Source: Pseudomonadota bacterium (GTDB lineage Bacteria; Pseudomonadota; Gammaproteobacteria; Xanthomonadales; Xanthomonadaceae). From it: 41,232 nt of DNA. Made by a program: the position numbers and the translations under genes. Positions 25,531 to 34,594 of the stretch are shown here, in pieces. Location: the NCBI GenBank assembly GCA_020161335.1, contig JAIUOJ010000013.1, positions 1 through 41,232 of the forward strand, read 5' to 3'. The notes below the pieces were generated by a model. It worked only from the letters and a program-made list of their open reading frames with translations. It did not search any database and was not told where the DNA came from. How positions within the stretch are numbered: the first letter of the stretch is position 1; every line of letters begins with the position of its first letter.

Positions 25531-26106
25531 GTGACGGACAAGGCAACACAGGTTTCGGCACTGCTCGCGCCCACGGTGGAAGCACTGGGCCTGCAGCTGC
25601 TGGGCATCGAGTACCTGCCCTCGCCGGGCGGTGGCGCGATGCTGCGCCTGTACCTCGACGTGCCGGATGCGGAAGCCGAATCGCGCCACGTGACCATCGA
25701 GGATTGCGAGGCGGTGAGCCGCGAAGTGTCCGCGCAGCTCGACGTCGAGGATCCGATTTCAGGCAACTACACGCTGGAAGTCTCCTCGCCCGGCGTCGAC
25801 CGGCCGCTGTTCACGGTCGCCCAGTTCGCGCGGTTCGCCGGCGAGAAGGCGAAGGTCGGGCTGAAGCTGCCGCAGGAAGGCCGGCGCCGGCTGACCGGGA
25901 CGATCGTGTCGGTGGAAGGCGACCGCGTGTTGTTCGACGTCGATGGCCAGCCGTTCGCGGTGGCCGCCGACAACATCGACAAGGCGCGGCTGGTGCCGGA
26001 TTGGGCTGCGCTCGGCTTCGCGCCGGCGCGCGACCTGCCTGGAGGCGACGCGCGCCCGGGCAAGCCCGCGGCGAGGAAGAAGGCCGCTAAGCCGCGGCCG
26101 GGTTGA
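25531..26106 (+). CDS. rimP: Ribosome maturation factor RimP
   Basis: The 191-residue protein acts in 30S subunit maturation. The N-terminal domain holds [25 protein letters not shown] (about 20-44) and the signature [20 protein letters not shown] (about 75-94), followed by a small Sm-like C-terminal domain and a basic tail ([15 protein letters not shown]). The frame is open far upstream, across the tRNA, but the GTG at 25531 gives the family N-terminus. Its ribosome site is weak. It is first in the rimP-nusA-infB order. A 7-bp hairpin (26153-26170) lies in the spacer before nusA. Confidence 0.94.
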   Translation: MTDKATQVSALLAPTVEALGLQLLGIEYLPSPGGGAMLRLYLDVPDAEAESRHVTIEDCEAVSREVSAQLDVEDPISGNYTLEVSSPGVDRPLFTVAQFARFAGEKAKVGLKLPQEGRRRLTGTIVSVEGDRVLFDVDGQPFAVAADNIDKARLVPDWAALGFAPARDLPGGDARPGKPAARKKAAKPRPG

Positions 26107-26213
26107 GGGTTCTGGCATCGCCGCGTGCGCAGGCACGGGCGGGGCAGTGGGAGCCGGCGCGAGCGCCGGCGTGGACGACGGGATCGAACGTGTTTCCAGA
26201 GGTTTGACAGAAG

Positions 26214-27725
26214 ATGAGCAAGGAACTGTTGTTGGTCGTTGATGCGGTCGCCAACGAGAAGGGCGTGCCGGAATCGGTGATCCTCGAGGCGATCGAGGCC
26301 GCGCTGGCCACCGCCGCGAAGAAGCGCTACCACGAGCAGGACGTGCTGACGCGCGTGTCGATCGACGCGAAGGACGGCAGCTACGAGACGTTCCGCCGCT
26401 GGGAAGTGGTGGCCGACGACGTGGTGATGGAGTCGCCCGATCGCCAGATCCGCATGATGGACGCGGTCGACGAGGTCGAGGGCGTCGAGATCGGCGACTA
26501 CATCGAGGAGCAGATCGAGAACGTCGATTTCGGCCGCATCGCCGCGCAGGCCGCCAAGCAGGTGATCGTGCAGCGCGTGCGCGAAGCCGAGCGCCAGCAG
26601 GTGGTGGACGGCTGGAAGGATCGTGTCGGCGAGCTGGTGACGGGCGTGGTCAAGCGCGTCGAGCGCGGCAACGTCTACGTCGACCTGGGCGGCAACGCCG
26701 AGGCGTTCATTCCCAAGGACAAGGCGATCCCGCGCGACATCGTGCGCGCCGGCGACCGCATCCGCGGCTACCTGTTCGACGTGCGCAGCGAGCCGCGCGG
26801 CCCGCAGCTGTTCATCAGCCGCGCCGCGCCTGAATTCATGATGGAACTGTTCAAGCTCGAGGTGCCGGAAGTCGGCCAGGGCCTGGTCGAGATCAAGGCC
26901 TGCGCGCGCGACCCGGGCGACCGCGCCAAGATCGCCGTCGTCGCGTACGACAACCGCACCGACCCGATCGGCGCCTGCATCGGCATGCGTGGTTCGCGCG
27001 TGCAGGCGGTGAGCAACGAGCTCAACGGCGAGCGCGTGGACATCGTGCTGTGGTCGGACAACCCGGCGCAGTTCGTGATCAACGCGATGGCGCCGGCCGA
27101 GGTGCAGTCGATCGTGGTCGACGAAGACAAGCACTCGATGGACCTGGCCGTGGCCGAGGACAAGCTGGCGCAGGCGATCGGCAAGGGCGGGCAGAACGTA
27201 CGCCTGGCCAGCCGCCTCTCGGGCTGGCAGCTCAACGTGATGACCCAGGACCAGGTCGCGGCGAAGTCGGAAGCCGAACAGGCCGCCGCGCGCGTGCTGT
27301 TCCAGGACAAGCTCGAGGTTGACGAGGAAATCGCCGGCATCCTGGTCGCCGAAGGCTTCAACACGGTCGAGGAAATCGCCTACGTCCCGGTTGGCGAACT
27401 GCTGGCGGTCGAGGGCTTCGACGAGGACATCGTCGAGGAACTGCGTTCGCGCGCCCGCGACGCACTGCTCAACGATGCGCTGGCGGTCGAGGAGGAGCTG
27501 GACGAGAACGCGCCGGCCGAGGACCTGCTCGCGCTGGAGGGCATGGACGACGAGACCGCGTACGCGCTGGCCTCGCACGGCGTGCGCACCAGCGAGGACC
27601 TGTCCGACCTGGCCGCGGACGAGGTGGAGGAGTTCGCCATCGAAGGGCTCGACCGGGAGCGCGCCGCGGCGCTGATCCTGGCCGCGCGCGCCGAGGAGAT
27701 CGCCCGTCTGGAGCGCGGCGAATGA
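26214..27725 (+). CDS. nusA: Transcription termination/antitermination factor NusA
   Basis: The 503-residue protein binds RNA polymerase and nascent RNA, governing pausing, termination and rRNA antitermination. The order is: N-terminal polymerase-binding domain (about 1-130), S1 domain (GELVTGVVKRVERGNVYVDLGG, about 140-200), KH1 and KH2 (PIGACIGMRGSRVQAV near 252 and LAQAIGKGGQNVRLA near 318), then two acidic helix-hairpin-helix repeats (about 350-500), as in E. coli. AGAGG lies about 12 bases before the ATG. Confidence 0.97.
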   Translation: MSKELLLVVDAVANEKGVPESVILEAIEAALATAAKKRYHEQDVLTRVSIDAKDGSYETFRRWEVVADDVVMESPDRQIRMMDAVDEVEGVEIGDYIEEQIENVDFGRIAAQAAKQVIVQRVREAERQQVVDGWKDRVGELVTGVVKRVERGNVYVDLGGNAEAFIPKDKAIPRDIVRAGDRIRGYLFDVRSEPRGPQLFISRAAPEFMMELFKLEVPEVGQGLVEIKACARDPGDRAKIAVVAYDNRTDPIGACIGMRGSRVQAVSNELNGERVDIVLWSDNPAQFVINAMAPAEVQSIVVDEDKHSMDLAVAEDKLAQAIGKGGQNVRLASRLSGWQLNVMTQDQVAAKSEAEQAAARVLFQDKLEVDEEIAGILVAEGFNTVEEIAYVPVGELLAVEGFDEDIVEELRSRARDALLNDALAVEEELDENAPAEDLLALEGMDDETAYALASHGVRTSEDLSDLAADEVEEFAIEGLDRERAAALILAARAEEIARLERGE

Positions 27726-27741
27726 GCCGGCGATGAACACC

Positions 27742-27802
27742 GCCCTGCACCGTACAGGGCTTAGAATCCGCGCTTCCCTTGCTCTTGGCGAGGGGGCGCC
27801 AA
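27742..27802 (+). promoter_or_regulatory. Hairpins and -10-like box before infB
   Basis: GCCCTG/CAGGGC (27742-27747 with 27755-27760) is followed at once by TTAGAAT, a possible -10 box, and then by a second perfect hairpin TTGGCG-AGGGGG-CGCCAA (27785-27802), 18 bases before the infB ATG. They may modulate infB expression separately from nusA. No -35 box is convincing. Confidence 0.3.
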
Positions 27803-27820
27803 ACAGAGCATAGGACCCGA

Positions 27821-30424
27821 ATGTCGCAGCAAACCACCATCCGCAAGCTCGCCGCACTGGTCAACACGCCGGTCGAGAAACTGCTGGAGCAACTGTCCGA
27901 GGCGGGCATGCCCTTCAGCGACCCCGACCAGGTGGTGACCAGCGCCGAGAAGCTGAAGCTGCTCGGCTTCCTCAAGCGCGCCCACGGCAAGGCCGACAAG
28001 CCCGCCGAGGAAGCCGTCGCGCCGAAGAAGATCACGCTCAACCGCACGCGCAAGCAGGAAATCACGGTCGGTGGCGGCAAGAACAAGTCCACCGTGGACG
28101 TGGTCGTGCGCAAGAAGGTCACGCTGGTCAAGCCGAGCGAGGCCGACAAGGCGCCGCCGGCGCCGGTCGACGACGAGCAGGCGGAGATCCTGCGCAAGCT
28201 GGAGGAGTCGCGCCAGCGCAACCTGTCCGAACAGCAGCGCCTGGCCGAGGACGACCGCAAGCGCGCCGAGGACGCGGCCGAACGCAAGCGCCAGGAAGAC
28301 GCCGAAGCCGAGCGCCTGCGCCAGGAAGCCGCGCTCGCCGCCGCCTCCGCGACCGAGGACGATGCCGCCGCGCGCAAGCCGGGCGGCAGCGGCCATGGCC
28401 ACGGCCATCCCAAGCCGGCGGCGCCGCGCAGCGACGACCGCGGCCTGGGGCCGAAGCACAAGGGCAACCGCGGCTCGCACGTGATGGTCGCCGGCGTCGA
28501 GGACGACGACAGCACCGCGCGTTTCGCCGGGCAGCTGCACCTGTCCGCGTCCGAGCGCGCGCGCCGCACCACCACGCGCGGCAACAAGCCCAAGGCACGC
28601 CGCCAGGTCGAACAGTCGCGCAGTGGCGCGGGTCCGCACGGGTTCGAGCGTCCGACGGCGCCGGTCGTGCGCGAGGTCGCCATCGGCGAGGCGATCACCG
28701 TCGCCGACCTCGCGCAGAAGCTGGCGATGAAGGGCGGCGACGTGGTCAAGGCGCTGTTCAAGATGGGCGTCATGGCCACCATCACCCAGACCATCGACCA
28801 CGACACCGCGGTGCTGGTGGTCGAGGAACTGGGCCACAGGGCGGTGCTCGCCGAGAGCGACGACGCCGAGTCGGAACTGCTGGCGCATGCCGAGGAAGTG
28901 CAGGGCGAGAAGGTCTCGCGTCCGCCGGTGGTCACCATCATGGGCCACGTCGACCACGGCAAGACCTCGCTGCTGGACTACATCCGCCGTACCAAGGTCG
29001 CCTCGGGCGAAGCCGGCGGCATCACCCAGCACATCGGCGCGTACCACGTGGAGACGCCGAAGGGCACGATCAGCTTCCTCGATACGCCCGGCCACGCCGC
29101 ATTCACGTCGATGCGCGCGCGCGGCGCCAAGCTCACCGACGTGGTGGTGCTGGTGGTCGCGGCCGACGACGGCGTGATGCCGCAGACGATCGAGGCGATC
29201 CAGCACGCGAAGGCGGCGAAGGTGCCGCTGATCGTGGCGATCAACAAGGTCGACAAGTCCGATGCCGATCCCGGCCGGATCAAGAACGAACTCCTGGCGC
29301 ACGACATCGTCGCCGAGGAGTTCGGCGGCGACACCCAGATGGTCGAGCTGTCGGCGAAGACCGGGCAGGGCGTGGACGAACTGCTGGACGCGATCTCGTT
29401 GCAGGCCGAGGTGCTCGAACTCACCGCGGTGCCGGAAGGCCGCGCCACCGGTACCGTCATCGAATCCTCGCTGGACAAGGGCCGCGGTCCGGTGGCCACC
29501 GTGCTGGTGCAGCAGGGCCTGCTGTCGAGGGGCGACTATTTGGTGTGCGGCGTGCAGTACGGGCGCGTGCGCGCGCTGTTCGACGAGACCGGTTCGCAGG
29601 TGCAGTCCGCCGGCCCGTCGATCCCGGTGCAGGTGCTCGGCCTGTCGGGCGTGCCGGATGCCGGCGACGATTTCGTCGTCGTCGCCGACGAACGCCTGGC
29701 CAAGGACGTGGCGCAGCAGCGCGAAGCCAAGCGCCGCGAGTCGCGCCTGGTCGCGCAGGCCGGCAACCGCATGGAAGACATCATGGCCCAGATGGGCCAG
29801 GGCGAAGCGCAGCAGCAGCTCAACCTGGTGGTCAAGGCCGACGTCCAGGGTTCGGTCGAGGCGCTGCGCCAGGCGCTCACCGCGCTGTCCAACGAGCAGA
29901 TCCGCATCAACGTCATCGTTTCCGGCGTGGGCGGCATCACCGAGTCCGACGCCAACGCCGCGGCGACCGCCAAGGCGACGATCATCGGCTTCAACGTGCG
30001 TGCCGATGCGTCCGCGCGCAAGGTGATCGAGAACAGCGGGCTCGACCTGCGCTACTTCTCGATCATCTACGACGTGATCGACCAGGTGAAGCAGGTGGCG
30101 TCGGGCCTGCTGGGCGTCGAGATCCGCGAGGAAATCATCGGCATCGCCGAGGTCCGCGACGTGTTCCGCAGTTCCAAGTTCGGCGCCATCGCCGGCAGCA
30201 TGGTCATCGAGGGCGTGGTCAAGCGCAACAAGCCTATTCGCGTGCTGCGCGACAACACGGTGGTGTTCGAGGGCGAACTGGAGTCGCTGCGCCGCTTCAA
30301 GGAGAACGTCGACGAGGTGCGCAACGGCACGGAGTGCGGCATCGGCGTGAAGGCGTACAACGACGTGCAGCCGGGCGACCAGATCGAATGCTTCGAGCGC
30401 ATCGAGGTGCAGCGCACGCTGTAA
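27821..30424 (+). CDS. infB: Translation initiation factor IF-2
   Basis: The 867-residue GTPase places initiator tRNA on the 30S subunit and promotes subunit joining. The N-terminal IF2_N domain is at 1-50. A long charged, helical linker follows (about 100-290, Glu/Arg/Lys/Ala-rich), then a second IF2_N (about 285-345). The G domain has G1 GHVDHGKT (375-382), DTPGH and NKVD, and domains II-IV follow to the end. The ATG at 27821 follows AGGA and gives the normal [11 protein letters not shown] start; an in-frame start 14 codons upstream is rejected. It lies next to the initiator tRNA gene whose product it uses. Confidence 0.97.
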   Translation: MSQQTTIRKLAALVNTPVEKLLEQLSEAGMPFSDPDQVVTSAEKLKLLGFLKRAHGKADKPAEEAVAPKKITLNRTRKQEITVGGGKNKSTVDVVVRKKVTLVKPSEADKAPPAPVDDEQAEILRKLEESRQRNLSEQQRLAEDDRKRAEDAAERKRQEDAEAERLRQEAALAAASATEDDAAARKPGGSGHGHGHPKPAAPRSDDRGLGPKHKGNRGSHVMVAGVEDDDSTARFAGQLHLSASERARRTTTRGNKPKARRQVEQSRSGAGPHGFERPTAPVVREVAIGEAITVADLAQKLAMKGGDVVKALFKMGVMATITQTIDHDTAVLVVEELGHRAVLAESDDAESELLAHAEEVQGEKVSRPPVVTIMGHVDHGKTSLLDYIRRTKVASGEAGGITQHIGAYHVETPKGTISFLDTPGHAAFTSMRARGAKLTDVVVLVVAADDGVMPQTIEAIQHAKAAKVPLIVAINKVDKSDADPGRIKNELLAHDIVAEEFGGDTQMVELSAKTGQGVDELLDAISLQAEVLELTAVPEGRATGTVIESSLDKGRGPVATVLVQQGLLSRGDYLVCGVQYGRVRALFDETGSQVQSAGPSIPVQVLGLSGVPDAGDDFVVVADERLAKDVAQQREAKRRESRLVAQAGNRMEDIMAQMGQGEAQQQLNLVVKADVQGSVEALRQALTALSNEQIRINVIVSGVGGITESDANAAATAKATIIGFNVRADASARKVIENSGLDLRYFSIIYDVIDQVKQVASGLLGVEIREEIIGIAEVRDVFRSSKFGAIAGSMVIEGVVKRNKPIRVLRDNTVVFEGELESLRRFKENVDEVRNGTECGIGVKAYNDVQPGDQIECFERIEVQRTL

Positions 30425-30442
30425 GGCGGGCGCGACGACGAC

Positions 30443-30808
30443 ATGGCACAGAAGTCCTTCCATCGCACAGATCGCGTCTCCGCGCAGCTGCGCAGGGAGC
30501 TGGGCACGCTGGTGCGCGAGGCGGTGGCCGAGCACGGGCTGCCGTCGATGAGCGTGTCCGACGTGGAGGTCACGCGCGACATGGCGCACGCCAAGGTGTT
30601 CGTGACCACACTGCAGCCCGAGCGCGCCGCGGAGGCGATGAAGGGCCTCAAGGCGGCCGCGCCGGAGATCCGCTTCCGCCTCGCGCGCGCGGTGAAGATG
30701 CGCCACGTACCCGAGCTGCACTTCCACTACGACGATTCGGTGGATCGCGGCGAGCGCATCGACAACCTGCTGCGCGACCTGCCCGACCTGGGCGGGGAAG
30801 ACCCCTAG
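30443..30808 (+). CDS. rbfA: 30S ribosome-binding factor A
   Basis: The 121-residue KH-like protein is needed for 16S rRNA 5' end maturation and cold adaptation. The family pattern is clear: [18 protein letters not shown] at about 11-28, the [18 protein letters not shown] strand-helix at about 38-55 and the conserved [19 protein letters not shown] at about 88-106. It starts 18 bases after infB with a weak ribosome site. Confidence 0.96.
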   Translation: MAQKSFHRTDRVSAQLRRELGTLVREAVAEHGLPSMSVSDVEVTRDMAHAKVFVTTLQPERAAEAMKGLKAAAPEIRFRLARAVKMRHVPELHFHYDDSVDRGERIDNLLRDLPDLGGEDP

Positions 30809-30854
30809 CCAACGGCGCAGCGGCAGCGTGGGCCGTGCCTCGCGGCCGGCCCTA

Positions 30855-30866
30855 TACAATCCCCGG
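30855..30866 (+). promoter_or_regulatory. -10 box placing truB transcription start on its ATG
   Basis: TATACAAT ends at 30860, so the predicted start, seven bases on, is 30867, the A of the truB ATG. No Shine-Dalgarno lies ahead of that ATG. The -35 region (about 30832-30837) is poor, so this remains a moderate call. It implies a leaderless truB mRNA in addition to any read-through from rbfA. Confidence 0.4.
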
Positions 30867-31844
30867 ATGACCGCCCGTCCCCGCACGAAGTTCAGGAAGC
30901 TCGACGGCATCCTGCTGCTCGACAAGCCGCGCGGGCTGAGCTCCAACCAGGCGCTGCAGCGCGTGCGCCACCTGTTCCGCGCGGAGAAGGGCGGGCACAC
31001 CGGCAGCCTCGACCCGCTGGCGACCGGCCTGTTGCCGGTGTGCTTCGGCGAAGCAACCAAGATCGCGGGCGGCCTGCTGGGCGCGCGCAAGGCCTACGAC
31101 ACCATCGCGCGGCTGGGGATCGTCACCGATACCGACGATGCCGATGGCCAGCCGCTGCGCGAGCGCCCGGTGCCGGACCTGCGCATCCCGCGGATCGATG
31201 CCGCGCTGCGGGCCCTGAGCGGGCGCATCCTGCAGCGGCCGCCGATCTATTCGGCGCTCAAGCGCGGCGGCGAACCGCTGTATGCCAAGGCGCGCCGTGG
31301 CGAGGTGGTGGACGTCGAGGCGCGCGAAGTGGACGTGCACGAATTCGCCCTGCAGTCGGCTGGCGACCTGCTCGACGACCTGCAAGGCGTGCCGCCGCAG
31401 CTGCGGCTGCACGTGGAATGCGGTTCGGGCACGTACGTGCGCAGCCTGGTGCGCGACCTTGGCGAGGCGCTGGGCTGCGGCGCCCACGTGGCCGACCTGC
31501 GCCGCCTGTGGGTGGATCCGTTCCGCGAGCCGAAGATGTGGACGCTGCCGGAGCTGGAGGCACTGGCCGCCCGCGGCGAGCGCAGCCTGCTGGCGTGCCT
31601 GCTGCCGATCGAGCAGGGCATGGCTTCGTGGCCGCCGGTCGACCTGGATGCCGCCCAGGCCCGCCGGCTGGGGCGCGGGCAGGCCGTCGCCGGTGCGTTC
31701 CATCCGCCCGGCAGCGTGGCGGTGTTCGGCCCGGACGGCCGGGCGCTGGGCCTGGGCGAGGTGGAACAGGGCGCCCTGCGCGCGCGCCGCCTGTTCGCGT
31801 GGGCCTGCGGCCAGCCGGGCACCGTACCGGACGCGGCGCCCTGA
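30867..31844 (+). CDS. truB: tRNA pseudouridine-55 synthase TruB
   Basis: The 325-residue enzyme converts U55 to pseudouridine in the T loop of tRNAs. The catalytic motif [16 protein letters not shown] carries Asp49. [23 protein letters not shown] (about 112-134), [21 protein letters not shown] (about 187-207) and the C-terminal PUA-like domain (about 255-320) complete the fold. The frame continues 13 codons upstream, but the ATG at 30867 gives the normal [21 protein letters not shown] start. Its stop lies just ahead of the rpsO promoter. Confidence 0.96.
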   Translation: MTARPRTKFRKLDGILLLDKPRGLSSNQALQRVRHLFRAEKGGHTGSLDPLATGLLPVCFGEATKIAGGLLGARKAYDTIARLGIVTDTDDADGQPLRERPVPDLRIPRIDAALRALSGRILQRPPIYSALKRGGEPLYAKARRGEVVDVEAREVDVHEFALQSAGDLLDDLQGVPPQLRLHVECGSGTYVRSLVRDLGEALGCGAHVADLRRLWVDPFREPKMWTLPELEALAARGERSLLACLLPIEQGMASWPPVDLDAAQARRLGRGQAVAGAFHPPGSVAVFGPDGRALGLGEVEQGALRARRLFAWACGQPGTVPDAAP

Positions 31845-31846
31845 CC

Positions 31847-31875
31847 TTGTCCGGCGGCCCGGGACCGGATACAAT
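31847..31875 (+). promoter_or_regulatory. Sigma-70 promoter of rpsO
   Basis: TTGTCC (31847-31852) and TACAAT (31870-31875) are separated by exactly 17 bases, beginning three bases after the truB stop. The predicted start is near 31882, giving a leader of about 140 bases before the rpsO ATG. Confidence 0.75.
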
Positions 31876-31881
31876 TCCGCG

Positions 31882-32023
31882 GCTTTTTCAAGCACTTCCG
31901 GTCGCATCGGGGCAATCCTTCCCCGGCGGTCGTTCCAACCCACCCTGACGGACCGCGCGGTATGCCGCCAGCGTCGAAGACGCGGCGACGTGTTTCTGCC
32001 GGTTTCGTGACCAAGAGGCAATC
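31882..32023 (+). promoter_or_regulatory. rpsO 5' leader with bulged hairpin
   Basis: The predicted untranslated leader contains a stem CGCC-A-GCGTC / GACGC-GGCG (31966-31987) closed by a GAA loop with one bulged A, and other G+C-rich complementarity. S15 represses its own mRNA through leader structures in several bacteria, with different folds. Whether this leader binds S15 is inference. Confidence 0.4.
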
Positions 32024-32284
32024 ATGTCCATCGACAACAGCAAGATCATCGAAGAACACGCGCGTGGCGCCAACGACACCGGTTCGCCGGAAGTCCAGGT
32101 GGCCCTGCTCACCGCTCGCATCGTGCATCTGACCGAGCACTTCAAGACCCACAAGAAGGACCATCACGGCCGGCGCGGCCTGCTGAAGATGGTCAACCGC
32201 CGCCGCAGCCTGCTCGACTACCTGCACCGCAAGGACGGCGAGCGCTACAAGGCCCTGATCGAGAAGCTCGGCCTGCGTCGATAA
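32024..32284 (+). CDS. rpsO: 30S ribosomal protein S15
   Basis: The 86-residue, four-helix primary 16S rRNA binding protein has the family motifs [16 protein letters not shown] (about 21-36), [29 protein letters not shown] (about 46-74) and the final EKLGLRR. AGAGG precedes the ATG. It has its own promoter and is followed directly by an intrinsic terminator, then pnp, the widely conserved rpsO-pnp order. Confidence 0.98.
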   Translation: MSIDNSKIIEEHARGANDTGSPEVQVALLTARIVHLTEHFKTHKKDHHGRRGLLKMVNRRRSLLDYLHRKDGERYKALIEKLGLRR

Positions 32285-32295
32285 GACGAACCACC

Positions 32296-32329
32296 ACCGC
32301 GGCGCAGCGATGCGCCGCGGTTCTTTTTT
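32296..32329 (+). terminator. Intrinsic terminator after rpsO
   Basis: An 11-bp perfect stem, ACCGCGGCGCA (32296-32306) with TGCGCCGCGGT (32311-32321), has a GCGA tetraloop and is followed by TCTTTTTT. It separates rpsO from pnp, which needs read-through or its own promoter. Confidence 0.92.
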
Positions 32330-32406
32330 CGGCCGCCCCGCGCGGCCAGCCGGGCGCGACAGGGGTCGTGCCAGGTCCATCGAATCGAGTCATCAAGGAA
32401 ACCCAA

Positions 32407-34515
32407 GTGGCGAAAATCACCAAATCCTTCCAGTACGGCAAGCACACCGTGACGCTTGAGACGGGCGAAATCGCCCGCCAGGCCAGCGGCGCGGTCATCG
32501 TCAACGTCGACGGCACCGTACTGCTGGTCTCCGCCGTCGCCGCCAAGGGCGCGCGCGAGGGCCAGGACTTCTTCCCGCTCACCGTCGACTATGTCGAGAA
32601 GTTCTACGCCGGTGGCCGCATCCCGGGTGGCTTCTTCAAGCGCGAAGGCCGTCCGACCGAGAAGGAAACGCTGATCTCGCGCCTCATCGACCGCCCGATC
32701 CGCCCGCTGTTCCCCGAGGACTACCGCAACGAAGTGCAGATCATCGCGCAGGTGATCTCGCTGAACCCGGAAGTGGACGGCGACATTCCCGCCCTGATCG
32801 GCGCGTCCGCCGCGCTGTCGCTGGCCGGCACCCCGTTCCAGGGCCCGATCGGCGCCGCCAAGGTCGGCTACAAGGACGGCCAGTACATCCTCAACCCGAC
32901 CGTCAGCGAGCTGAAGGAATCGCAGCTTGAGCTGGTGGTCGCCGGCACCGCGAACGCCGTGCTGATGGTCGAATCCGAAGCCGCGCTGCTGTCCGAAGAA
33001 GTGATGCTGGGCGCGGTCACCTTCGGCCACCGCGAGATGCAGAAGGTGATCAACGCGATCAACGAGCTGACCGTGGAAGCCGGCACCAAGCCCGGCAACT
33101 GGGTGGCTCCGGCCAAGAACGAGGCGCTGATCTCGGCGCTGAAGGAAGCCGTGGGTGGCCAGCTGGCCGACGCGTTCAAGGTCCACGACAAGCTGCAGCG
33201 CCGCGACGCGATCGCCGCGATCAAGAAGGACGTGGTCGAGCAGCTTGCGGGCCGCGTCGCCGCCGAGGGCTGGAGCCCGGCGGAACTGTCGAAGGAATTC
33301 GGCGAACTGGAATACCGCACCATGCGCGACTCGGTGCTCGACACCAAGGTCCGCATCGATGGCCGCGCGCTCGACACGGTGCGCCCGATCGCCGTGAAGG
33401 CGGGCATCCTGCCGCGCACCCACGGCTCGGCGCTGTTCACCCGTGGCGAGACGCAGGCGATCGTGGTGACCACGCTCGGCACGGCCCGCGACGGCCAGAT
33501 CATCGACGCCATCGCCGGCGAGTACAAGGAACACTTCCTGTTCCACTACAACTTCCCCCCGTTCTCGGTGGGCGAGTGCGGCCGCTTCGGCGCGCCCAAG
33601 CGCCGCGAGATCGGCCACGGTCGCCTCGCCAAGCGCGGCGTGCTGGCGGTGATGCCGTCGATGGAGGAGTTCCCGTACACCATCCGCGTCGTGTCGGAAA
33701 TCACCGAGTCGAATGGCTCCTCGTCGATGGCATCGGTCTGCGGCAGCTCGCTGGCACTGATGGACGCCGGCGTGCCGGTCAAGGCGCCGGTCGCGGGCAT
33801 CGCGATGGGCCTGGTGAAGGAAGGCGACAAGTACGTCGTGCTGAGCGACATCCTCGGTGACGAGGACCACCTCGGCGACATGGACTTCAAGGTCGCCGGT
33901 AGCGCCGAAGGCATCTCCGCGCTGCAGATGGACATCAAGATCGACGGCATCACCGAGGAGATCATGAAGGTCGCGCTGGCCCAGGCCCGCGAAGGCCGCC
34001 TGCACATCCTTGGCGAGATGGCCAACGCGCTGACCACCGCGCGTTCGGAGCTGTCCGAGTACGCGCCGCGCCTGCTGACGATCAAGATCCACCCGGACAA
34101 GATCCGCGAAGTGATCGGCAAGGGCGGTTCCACGATCCAGGCGATCACCAAGGAAACCGGCACCCAGATCGACATCCAGGACGACGGCACCATCGTCATC
34201 GCCTCGGTCAATGCCGCCGCCGCGCAGGCCGCGAAGGCGCGCATCGAGCAGATCACCTCCGACGTCGAGCCGGGCCGCATCTACGAGGGCAAGGTCGCCA
34301 AGATCATGGACTTCGGCGCGTTCGTCACCATCCTGCCGGGCAAGGACGGTCTGGTGCACGTCTCGCAGATCTCCAGCGAGCGCGTCGAGAAGGTCAGCGA
34401 CAAGCTCAAGGAAGGCGACGTGGTGAAGGTCAAGGTGCTGGAAGTCGACAAGCAGGGCCGCATCCGCCTGTCGATCAAGGCCGTCGAGGAAGGCGAGGGC
34501 GTCACCGCCGAGTGA
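32407..34515 (+). CDS. pnp: Polyribonucleotide nucleotidyltransferase (PNPase)
   Basis: The 702-residue phosphorolytic 3'-5' exoribonuclease is a core degradosome enzyme. Two RNase PH domains span about 1-225 and 310-550, with an all-helical domain between them. The second holds [25 protein letters not shown] and the catalytic region near [19 protein letters not shown] ([20 protein letters not shown], about 558-577) and S1 ([34 protein letters not shown], about 620-655) domains complete it. The start is the GTG at 32407 with AAGGAA nine bases ahead; an in-frame ATG at 32368 would add 13 unconserved residues. Confidence 0.97.
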   Translation: MAKITKSFQYGKHTVTLETGEIARQASGAVIVNVDGTVLLVSAVAAKGAREGQDFFPLTVDYVEKFYAGGRIPGGFFKREGRPTEKETLISRLIDRPIRPLFPEDYRNEVQIIAQVISLNPEVDGDIPALIGASAALSLAGTPFQGPIGAAKVGYKDGQYILNPTVSELKESQLELVVAGTANAVLMVESEAALLSEEVMLGAVTFGHREMQKVINAINELTVEAGTKPGNWVAPAKNEALISALKEAVGGQLADAFKVHDKLQRRDAIAAIKKDVVEQLAGRVAAEGWSPAELSKEFGELEYRTMRDSVLDTKVRIDGRALDTVRPIAVKAGILPRTHGSALFTRGETQAIVVTTLGTARDGQIIDAIAGEYKEHFLFHYNFPPFSVGECGRFGAPKRREIGHGRLAKRGVLAVMPSMEEFPYTIRVVSEITESNGSSSMASVCGSSLALMDAGVPVKAPVAGIAMGLVKEGDKYVVLSDILGDEDHLGDMDFKVAGSAEGISALQMDIKIDGITEEIMKVALAQAREGRLHILGEMANALTTARSELSEYAPRLLTIKIHPDKIREVIGKGGSTIQAITKETGTQIDIQDDGTIVIASVNAAAAQAAKARIEQITSDVEPGRIYEGKVAKIMDFGAFVTILPGKDGLVHVSQISSERVEKVSDKLKEGDVVKVKVLEVDKQGRIRLSIKAVEEGEGVTAE

Positions 34516-34536
34516 CCCTGCGCGACGCGCTGAAAG

Positions 34537-34565
34537 AAAACGGGCCTTTCGGCCCGTTTTTTTTT
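34537..34565. terminator. Bidirectional intrinsic terminator, pnp and DUF1501 gene
   Basis: AAAACGGGCC (34537-34546), loop TTTC and GGCCCGTTTT (34551-34560) are followed by five more T, giving nine in a row. On the minus strand the same stem is followed by TTTTCTTTC, so it can also end the convergent DUF1501 transcript whose stop is 30 bases away. Confidence 0.9.
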
Positions 34566-34594
34566 GCTCGCGCCTGCCGGCGCCGTGCGGACCG

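Noticed and set aside
27761-31090. Very long open frame on the minus strand opposite infB, rbfA and truB
   Set aside because: It is antisense to genes with clear domains. In G+C-rich DNA the complement of a coding frame often stays open, and the translation is His/Arg/Leu-rich low complexity.
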